Source: Rhodospirillales bacterium 70-18 (GTDB lineage: Bacteria > Pseudomonadota > Alphaproteobacteria > Acetobacterales > Acetobacteraceae). Taken from it: a stretch of DNA of 64,000 bases. The notes beneath the pieces were generated by a model. The model saw only the letters and a program-made list of their open reading frames with translations. It was not told the origin of the DNA and made no database searches. The stretch covers positions 155,848 to 219,847 of the forward strand of contig MKWE01000019.1 in NCBI GenBank assembly GCA_001899585.1. The letters run 5' to 3'. The position numbers and the translations under genes are program-made. Position 1 is the first letter of the stretch. Each line of letters starts with the position of its first letter. Of the stretch, positions 58,344 to 64,000 are shown one piece after another.

Positions 58344-59057
58344 ATGCACGACACGACGGCGGAATCGGCCCTGGTGCTGTTCTCCGGCGGCCAGGATTCC
58401 ACCACCTGCCTGGCTTGGGCGCTGGACCGCTTCGCGCATGTGGAGACGGTCGGCTTCGCCTATGGCCAGCGCCATGCGGTGGAACTGGACTGCCGCGCCC
58501 CGCTGCGCGCCGCCCTGGCCGGCATCGGCGGGTGGGGCGCCCGGCTGGGGCCGGACCACATGGTGCCGATGGCCGAGGGCCTGGCCTCGATCGGCGAGAC
58601 GGCGCTGACCAGCGCGGCCGAGATCGGCATGGGCGCCGAGGGCCTGCCCACCACCTTCGTGCCCGGCCGCAACCTGCTGTTCCTGACCTACGCCGCCGCC
58701 ATCGCCTTCCGCCGCGGCATCAGGCGCATCGTCGGCGGCATGTGCGAGACCGATTACTCCGGCTACCCCGACTGCCGCGACGACACCATCAAGGCGATGC
58801 AGCTGGCGCTGAACCTGGGCATGAACCGGCGCTTCGTGCTGGAAACGCCGCTGATGTGGATCGACAAGGCCGGCACGTGGGAGATGGCCGAGCGGCTGGG
58901 CGGCCACAGGCTGGTGGAGCTGATCGTGGAGGGCACCCATAGCTGCTACCTGGGCGACCGCGCCCACCGCCACGACTGGGGCTATGGCTGCGGCACCTGC
59001 CCGGCCTGCGACCTGCGCGCGGCCGGCTGGCGGCGGTGGCGCGAAAGCCGGGCCTGA
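58344..59057 (+). CDS. queC: 7-cyano-7-deazaguanine synthase (QueC)
   Basis: Makes preQ0 from 7-carboxy-7-deazaguanine with ATP and ammonia, in queuosine and related deazapurine pathways. 237 residues. The PP-loop is [14 protein letters not shown], the zinc site is [31 protein letters not shown], and [15 protein letters not shown] is typical. An AAAGGA ribosome site precedes ATG 58344. No queD, queE or queF is adjacent. Confidence 0.94.
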   Translation: MHDTTAESALVLFSGGQDSTTCLAWALDRFAHVETVGFAYGQRHAVELDCRAPLRAALAGIGGWGARLGPDHMVPMAEGLASIGETALTSAAEIGMGAEGLPTTFVPGRNLLFLTYAAAIAFRRGIRRIVGGMCETDYSGYPDCRDDTIKAMQLALNLGMNRRFVLETPLMWIDKAGTWEMAERLGGHRLVELIVEGTHSCYLGDRAHRHDWGYGCGTCPACDLRAAGWRRWRESRA

Positions 59058-59088
59058 GCGGCGGCGGTAAGGAAGATCAGGTTGATAC

Positions 59089-59174
59089 GGAGGCGGGGAG
59101 GCGGGGAGGCGGGGAGAAGCAAGGCGGAGCCCGTCTGAACCTGCTTCTCCCCGCCTCCCCGCCTCCTCGCCTCC
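59089..59174. repeat. 33-bp inverted repeat of GGCGGGGA units
   Basis: Arms 59089-59121 and 59142-59174 are complementary over 33 bases with a single mismatch, around a 20-base loop. The left arm is three tandem GGCGGGGA-type units and ends with GAAGCA. The runs of four Gs separated by AGGC also fit a G-quadruplex. Outside it, GGAAGAT (59071-59077) and ATCTTCC (59181-59187) extend the symmetry. It lies between the convergent queC and DMT genes, so a two-way terminator role is plausible. Confidence 0.85.
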
Positions 59175-59247
59175 ATGTGAATCTTCCCTTTCGTGTCGCC
59201 CGCGCCCCAGGGCCTTGTTGTGTCGCGTGATTCAGGCCCTGGGCGCC

Positions 59248-59613
59248 CTAGCTGCGCGCCACCAGGGCGATGCCGGCGATCACCAGGGCGATGCCGCCGA
59301 TGCGCAGCGCGTTCAGGTCGTCCTTGAAGATCAGGTGGCCGAGCACGGCGGTGACGACGAAGCTGAGGCCGACGAAGGGGTAGGCCTTCGACACCTCCAC
59401 CTTGGACAGCACCAGCAGCCAGACCAGCGTGCCGAAGCCGTACAGCGCCAGCCCGCCCAGCACGCCGGGGTTCAGCAGCGCGCCCAGCACGCTCTGGGCC
59501 AGGGTGGCGCCAGGGTCGGCCTGGCGGGCGGTCAGGCCCAGCTTGAAGCAGATCTGCGCCAGCGCCGACAGCGTCACGCTGAACAGGATCAGGCCGAGCA
59601 GCGGCAGGCTCAT
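59248..59613 (-). CDS. Small DMT/EamA-like membrane protein
   Basis: 121 residues, four helices, including ALAQICFKLGLTARQ, then YGFGTLVWLLVLSKVEVSKAYPFVGLSFVVTAVLGHLIFKDDLNALRIGGIALVIAGI. It resembles half-size EamA proteins such as ArnE-type flippase subunits for undecaprenyl-linked sugars, rather than the drug exporter EmrE. Its neighbour downstream of the same promoter direction is the HAD-UbiA fusion, which handles polyprenyl phosphate sugars, supporting a lipid-linked sugar role. Confidence 0.8.
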   Translation of the reverse strand: MSLPLLGLILFSVTLSALAQICFKLGLTARQADPGATLAQSVLGALLNPGVLGGLALYGFGTLVWLLVLSKVEVSKAYPFVGLSFVVTAVLGHLIFKDDLNALRIGGIALVIAGIALVARS

Positions 59614-59659
59614 CGGTGCGGCCTCATGGATGTGGATACGGCATCGAGGGCGCGCCTTC

Positions 59660-61138
59660 TCACCAGGTTGCGAACAGGGTGGTGGACTTGGCGGCGGCCA
59701 GCACGACGACCAGCGCCAGCCCCACCGCCCACGACACCCGGTCGCGCGCGGCGTAGACGATCGGGTCGTGGTGCATGTAGCCGCGCGAGGCGGACAGCCA
59801 CATCCGGCATTGCCAGAACAGCATCAGCGGCACGCTGCCCCACAGCAGGCCGGGCGAGGCGTAGAGCGCCGCCGTCGCCTCGCTCTGCACGAACAGCGCC
59901 AGCACCAGGGTGGCGGAGAAGGCGGCGCCGCAGCCGAAGGCGGTCAGGATCGGCACATCGGCCGGGCTGTAGCCGCGCCGGGCGATCTGGCCGCCCTGGC
60001 CGCCCTGGCCGGCGGCCATCAGCTCCTCCACCCGCTTGAGCAGCGCCAGGCCGAGGAACAGGAAGCTGGAGAAGCCCATCAGCCACAGCGACAGCCGGTG
60101 CCCGGTGGCCTCGCCGCCGGCGACGATGCGGATGACGTACAGCCCGGCCAGCATGAACACGTCGACCAGCGGCAATTGCTTCAGCCGCACCGAATAGGCG
60201 ACCGACATCGCCGCGTACACCGCCACCACCCACAGCGCGCCGGCCGCCAACCCCAGCGCCAGGCCGCCGCACAGCAGCGCGCCGGAGAGCAGCACGCCAT
60301 GCGACAGCCGCGCCGCGCCGCGGGCGAACGGCCGGTTGCGCTTGTGCGGGTGGGCGCGGTCGGCCGCCACGTCGAGGATGTCGTTGATGATGTAGATGGC
60401 CGAGGCGGTCAGGCACAGCGCCGCGAAGGCCAGCCCCGCCTGCGTCCAGGCGGACAGGTCGCCCACCGCGTGCGCGGTCAGGATCGGCAGGAACACCAGC
60501 AGGTTCTTGACCCATTGATGCGGCCGCATCGCCCGCAGCAACGCCATGGCGCCCGCCCGGTTGTCGATCTCATGCTCCACCGGGGCGGCGGCGCGGGCGC
60601 GGGCGGCGACCGCGCGCGGGGCGTTGACGACGATGGCCGATCCCGCCTCGCGCCAGATCGGCAGGTCGCTGGCGGAATTGCCGGCATAGGCGAAGCCCTT
60701 CGGCCCGAACCGCTCCACCAGCGCCGCCGCCTTGGCGCGGCCCTTCATGTTATTGGCGCCGTCTGAGGCGATCACCGCGTCGAACAGCCCGAGATGGTCG
60801 GCGATCCGCTCGGCGACCGCCCGGTCGGCGGCGGTGGCCAGCACCAGTTGGCGGCCGGCGGCGTGGTGGGCGCGCAGCAGCGCCAGCAGCGGCTCGTTGT
60901 ACGGCAGCAGCGCCGGGTCCATCTCGGCCAGGGCGGCGATGCGCTGCTTGAACGCCGCCCGCCCGCCGGCCAGCCGCAGCATGGCGGCGAGCAGCCGCGG
61001 GTCGCCGGCGGCGGCGGCGATGCCCTCCTCCAGCATGTCGCTGCGGATCAGCGTGCCGTCGAGGTCGACGCAGAGCGGCAGCGTGCCGGGGCGGGCGGCG
61101 GCGGCCACGGGCGGGGGGAGGAGGCTATCGGCGGACAT
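59660..61138 (-). CDS. HAD hydrolase-UbiA prenyltransferase fusion
   Basis: About 492 residues. Residues 20-210 form a HAD phosphatase with DLDGTLI, then ATAADRAVAERIADHLGLFD and AYAGNSASDLPIW. Residues about 215-490 are a UbiA-family prenyltransferase with the Asp motifs NDILDVAADRAHPHKRNRP and YSVRLKQLPLVDVFMLAGLYVIRIVAG. This resembles decaprenyl-phosphate phosphoribose synthase, with the phosphatase that removes the phosphate fused on. Start at 61138 has CAGGG upstream; 61150 is the other option. A GQGGQGGQ stretch (about 60000) is a small tandem repeat. Confidence 0.85.
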   Translation of the reverse strand: MSADSLLPPPVAAAARPGTLPLCVDLDGTLIRSDMLEEGIAAAAGDPRLLAAMLRLAGGRAAFKQRIAALAEMDPALLPYNEPLLALLRAHHAAGRQLVLATAADRAVAERIADHLGLFDAVIASDGANNMKGRAKAAALVERFGPKGFAYAGNSASDLPIWREAGSAIVVNAPRAVAARARAAAPVEHEIDNRAGAMALLRAMRPHQWVKNLLVFLPILTAHAVGDLSAWTQAGLAFAALCLTASAIYIINDILDVAADRAHPHKRNRPFARGAARLSHGVLLSGALLCGGLALGLAAGALWVVAVYAAMSVAYSVRLKQLPLVDVFMLAGLYVIRIVAGGEATGHRLSLWLMGFSSFLFLGLALLKRVEELMAAGQGGQGGQIARRGYSPADVPILTAFGCGAAFSATLVLALFVQSEATAALYASPGLLWGSVPLMLFWQCRMWLSASRGYMHHDPIVYAARDRVSWAVGLALVVVLAAAKSTTLFATW

Positions 61139-61147
61139 CGGACCCTG

Positions 61148-61181
61148 CATAACCCTCTGTCATCCCCCTCATAACCCCCTG
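61148..61181 (-). repeat. Imperfect 12-bp direct repeat at the HAD-UbiA start
   Basis: CATAACCCTCTG (61148-61159) and CATAACCCCCTG (61170-61181) are 22 bases apart. Read on the minus strand each gives an A/G-rich ribosome-site-like stretch followed by TTATG, so a duplicated start region is possible. The upstream copy is out of frame. Confidence 0.4.
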
Positions 61182-61240
61182 GCGCCCGCGGCGGGCCGCA
61201 GGCAGCATAGACCATGCGCCGCGCCGGCAGGAGGGTGGAT

Positions 61241-62668
61241 ATGTCCGAATTGGCCACGACGATCACGACCGGAGCGCGCGGCGAACTGGCGGCCGAGGCG
61301 GCGGCCTGGCGACGCCTCGGCCGGCCGGCCGGTGGGCGGGCTGGCGGCTCCGCGGGCGGTTGGCCCTGGCGCGACATCGGCGTTGCGGCGGTGCTGGTGC
61401 TGCTGGCGGCGCTGGTCTACGCCCCGCTGGCGCTGCGGCTGGCGCACGGGGCCTTCGCCCTCTACGACAATCTCGGCTTCGATTTCGACCCGACCCGCAC
61501 CCTGGCCACCCTGGTCGGCACCCCGGCCGACCGCCAGGGCTTCAAGCACCCGTTCATGGTCCTGCTGCGCCCGCTGGTCTGGCCGTTCCTGGCGGCCGGG
61601 TTCACCCCGTTGCAGGCGGCCGGGCTGGTGATGGCCGGGTTCGGCGCCCTGTTGGTGGCAGTGGTGTACGGCTTCCTGCGCGCCTGCGGCATCGGCCGGC
61701 CGGAAGCCGGCGCGCTGGGGCTGCTGTTCCTGGTCGGCGGCACGCCGATCTTCACCGCGATCATCGTGGAGACCTATGGCCCGGCGGCCTTCTGCATGGC
61801 GCTGGTCTGGCTGATCGCGCGGCGGCGGATGGACGACCCGGCGCGCTGGCGGCCGGCGCGGCTGGTGGTGGCGGCGGTGGTGTTCGGCATCACCATCACC
61901 AACGTGATGCAGCCGGTGATCGCCGAGGCGATGGTGGCATGGCGGCGGGCGCGGCTGGCGGCGACCGCCGGGCGGCTGGTCGGCTTCGGGCTCGCGCTCG
62001 GGCTGCTGGTGGCGGTGCTGGCGCTGGCGATCTGGCCGGACGGCATCTGGGCGGCGATCCGCCACCCGCTGACCGCCGCGCGCGAGGTGTACTGGCTGCA
62101 GACCAAGGGCGAGCGCACCGGCATCGGCGGCGTGCTGGCGACCTTCTTCGGCTACTCCTTCGTCTCGCCCGGCTTCACCGTGATCCGGCTGCCGGAAGGG
62201 GTGGACATGCTGGATTTCCGCGCCCCCATCCTGGGGCCGGTGGGGGTGGCGGCGCTGGCGCTGTGGATCGGGTTCTGGGGGGTCGGCGCGGTGGCGGGGC
62301 TGCGCCACCCGGGCTACCGGCCGGTCGCCTGCGGGCTGGCCGTGGCGCTGCTGGCCAATCTGCTGCTGCACCTGGACTACCAGTTCCGCGGCAGCCTGTA
62401 CCTGTATTCGGCGCATCTGCATTTCCTGATCTTCGCGCTGGGGGCCGGGCTGGCGCCGTGGCTGACCGGCGCGCGGTGGCGCTGGCGCGGCGCCTATATC
62501 GGCGTGGTGCTGGTGCTGGCCGGGCTGACCGGGGCGGACAACATCGCCGCCGCGCGCGACTTCGTGACCCGGTTCGACGTGGTGCGGGTGGTGCCGCCCT
62601 GCGCCGGCCCCTGCGCCAGGCCGGTGGCGCCCGGCAGCCCCTCCACCGTCACCGCGCCAGGGGGGTGA
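61241..62668 (+). CDS. Polytopic membrane protein, possible GT-C-type glycosyltransferase
   Basis: 475 residues with about 10-12 hydrophobic helices. An acidic stretch follows the first helix (YDNLGFDFDPTRTLATLVGTP), reminiscent of GT-C enzymes which carry acidic residues in the first periplasmic loop. HPFMVLLRPLVWP, IIVETYGPAAF and YLYSAHLHFLIF are other notable segments. I cannot assign a family with certainty. It is divergent from the HAD-UbiA gene. A good AGGAGG site precedes ATG 61241. The 3' end overlaps the next gene by 20 bp on the opposite strand. Confidence 0.65.
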   Translation: MSELATTITTGARGELAAEAAAWRRLGRPAGGRAGGSAGGWPWRDIGVAAVLVLLAALVYAPLALRLAHGAFALYDNLGFDFDPTRTLATLVGTPADRQGFKHPFMVLLRPLVWPFLAAGFTPLQAAGLVMAGFGALLVAVVYGFLRACGIGRPEAGALGLLFLVGGTPIFTAIIVETYGPAAFCMALVWLIARRRMDDPARWRPARLVVAAVVFGITITNVMQPVIAEAMVAWRRARLAATAGRLVGFGLALGLLVAVLALAIWPDGIWAAIRHPLTAAREVYWLQTKGERTGIGGVLATFFGYSFVSPGFTVIRLPEGVDMLDFRAPILGPVGVAALALWIGFWGVGAVAGLRHPGYRPVACGLAVALLANLLLHLDYQFRGSLYLYSAHLHFLIFALGAGLAPWLTGARWRWRGAYIGVVLVLAGLTGADNIAAARDFVTRFDVVRVVPPCAGPCARPVAPGSPSTVTAPGG

Positions 62669-64000
62669 CCCGCACCGCATCGGGCGGGCCGCGCAGCACC
62701 TCCACCCGGCACTCCGTCCCTTCGCGCCGGACATGCAGGTCGAACACCTGCGCACCCAGGCACAGGTCGCGCAGCGTGATGTCGGGCAGCCAGCCGGGCA
62801 GGGCCGGGGCGAGGTGCAGCAGGCCGTTCGGCGCGTCTGGCCGCAGGCCCAGGATCGCCTGCAGGAAGGAGAAGGCCGAGCCGGCCGCCCAGGCCTGCGG
62901 CACGTTGGCGCCGGGGCACTGCACCGGAAAGCCGGTGCCGTCGCGCGCGATGCCGGCGAACAGCTCCGGCACCTGGTGCATGGCGAAATAGCTGGATGCG
63001 TCGCCGAGCGCGCCGGCCAGCCGGCTCAGCTCGGCGGTGAAGCCGTAGCGGCGCAGGCCCTGGGCGATCAGCCCGTTGTCGTGCGGCCAGACCGAGCCGT
63101 TGTGGTACGAATAGGGGTTGAAGGCGACGTGGTCGGCCGACAGGGTGCGGATGCCCCAGCCGCTGAACATCGCGTCGCCCATCAGCACCTCCACCACCCG
63201 GCGGGCGCGATCGGGGCGGATGATGCCGGTCCACAGGCAATGCCCGACATTGGAGGTGACGCTGAGCACCCGCCGCTTCTGGCCATCGAGCGCGAAGGCG
63301 TAGAAGCCGAGCCGCTCGTCCCAGAAGGCGTCGTTGAAGCGGTTGTACAGCGCCGCCGCCTTGGCAAGCAGGCGGGCGGCCGAGTCCGGGCGGCCCAGTG
63401 CGGTGTAGATCTCGGCCATGCCGGTCCAGGCGGCGTAGGTGTAGCCCTGCAGCTCGCACAGCGCCTTCGGGCTGGTGACCGGCCGGCCATCCGGGTAGAG
63501 CACGGCGTCGGTGGCGTCCTTCCAGCCCAGGTTCTCGTAGCCCTGCGGCGAGCGGGTGCCGTATTCTTGGAAGCCGTCGCCGTCGCGGTCTCCATGCGTG
63601 TCGATCCAGGCGAGGCAGCGCTCGGCGGTGTCCAGGTGGCGGCGCAGCAGGTCTTGCTCGCCGGTCCAGCGCCAGGTGGCGTGCAGCAGCATAAGGTAGA
63701 GCGGGGTGGCGTCGGCGGTGCCGTAGTACGGGGTGTGCGGGATCAGCTTGAAATGCGCCAGCTCGCCGAGGCGCAGCTCGTGCAGGATCTTGCCCGGCTC
63801 GGCGTCACGCGCGGGGTCCATCGCCAGGGCCTGGCGGGCGCCGAGCACCGCCAGGGCGCCGTGGGCGAAGGCGGTGGTGAGCGGCAGGGTTTGCAGCGAG
63901 ACGATCAGGCTGTCGCGGCCGAACAGCGCCAGGAACCAGGGCAGGCCGGCCGCTGGCACCACATGCCCGTCGATCGGCAGGCGCAGGGCGGCCAGGTCGT
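62649..64000 (-). CDS. Glycogen debranching type glycosidase (amylo-alpha-1,6-glucosidase family), 5' end outside the window
   Basis: At least 450 residues of the (alpha/alpha)6 glycosidase domain, continuing past the window edge (the frame reads DLAALRLPIDGHVVPAAGLPWF before the first internal Met). PWFLALFGRDSLIVS, YYGTADATPLYLMLLHATWRWTG, GYTYAAWTGMAEIYTAL, YHNGSVWPHDNGLIAQGLRRYG and AWAAGSAFSFLQAILGL are typical of GDE/GH133-like enzymes annotated as glycogen debranching. These often act on trehalose, sucrose or exopolysaccharide-derived glycans as well. C-terminal beta domain is present. Confidence 0.85.
   Translation of the reverse strand, partial: DLAALRLPIDGHVVPAAGLPWFLALFGRDSLIVSLQTLPLTTAFAHGALAVLGARQALAMDPARDAEPGKILHELRLGELAHFKLIPHTPYYGTADATPLYLMLLHATWRWTGEQDLLRRHLDTAERCLAWIDTHGDRDGDGFQEYGTRSPQGYENLGWKDATDAVLYPDGRPVTSPKALCELQGYTYAAWTGMAEIYTALGRPDSAARLLAKAAALYNRFNDAFWDERLGFYAFALDGQKRRVLSVTSNVGHCLWTGIIRPDRARRVVEVLMGDAMFSGWGIRTLSADHVAFNPYSYHNGSVWPHDNGLIAQGLRRYGFTAELSRLAGALGDASSYFAMHQVPELFAGIARDGTGFPVQCPGANVPQAWAAGSAFSFLQAILGLRPDAPNGLLHLAPALPGWLPDITLRDLCLGAQVFDLHVRREGTECRVEVLRGPPDAVRVTPLAR

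Overview
The window comes from a very GC-rich alphaproteobacterium. Long antisense reading frames run opposite most genes, as expected at such GC. The gene set points to Rhodospirillales, probably Acetobacteraceae: an F1-only ATP synthase operon (atpHAGDC, F0 genes absent), petABC, a split ccm operon, a chorismate mutase-hisC-tyrA operon, a Hint-domain protein and AT-rich palindromic repeats between genes. The family-level placement is an inference from gene content, not from a marker gene. I saw no rRNA, tRNA, CRISPR array, transposase or prophage. No stretch longer than about 240 bases lacks a gene.

Layout. 1-5.2 kb: end of a glycosyltransferase, aspartate 4-decarboxylase, an MFS exporter and a methyltransferase. 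5.2-8.1 kb: acetyl-CoA synthetase, a small Rieske protein and an EVE-domain protein whose stop codon lies in a mobile-looking repeat. 8.3-13.6 kb: ccmCDEFGHI for cytochrome c maturation, including a 45-residue ccmD with a TTG start. 13.8-15.9 kb: a GSCFA and a WcbI-like gene, probably for polysaccharide modification. 16-19.8 kb: a zinc-ribbon protein divergent from ftsE-ftsX-ydcF-plsC. 19.9-26.6 kb: a DUF2125-type protein, a small ACT-like protein and atpHAGDC. 26.7-32.2 kb: ferritin-like di-iron protein, D-aminoacylase-type amidohydrolase, degenerate Hint protein, cytochrome c fusion and hemF. 32.4-36.1 kb: petABC and mtnP. 36.1-44.2 kb: a TauD-like dioxygenase, a complete branched-chain amino-acid type ABC importer with LivM and LivG fused, a cupin and a ThDP enzyme. 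44.3-51.6 kb: an O-acetyltransferase, chorismate mutase-like/hisC/tyrA, metX-metW and chrA. 51.6-59.1 kb: a small unknown, an HMG-CoA lyase type enzyme, ggt, a nitrile hydratase-like enzyme split over three genes, an SH3 protein, DsrE and MoeB/ThiF proteins and queC. 59.1-64 kb: a large G-rich inverted repeat, a small DMT transporter, a HAD-UbiA fusion, a polytopic membrane protein and the 3' part of a glycogen-debranching type glycosidase.

How the genes fit together. Much of the window serves aerobic respiration: ccm matures the haem of cytochrome c1, hemF supplies haem, petABC is the bc1 complex, and atpHAGDC makes F1. Envelope functions cluster at ftsEX-plsC, the GSCFA/WcbI pair and the HAD-UbiA region. 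The least conventional part is 54.9-59.1 kb, where a three-gene nitrile hydratase-like enzyme with a cobalt-type CTLCSC site sits near queC, whose product preQ0 is itself a nitrile. Three repeat families (7616/53037, 51885/51961 and 59089) sit at gene ends and may act as mobile terminators.
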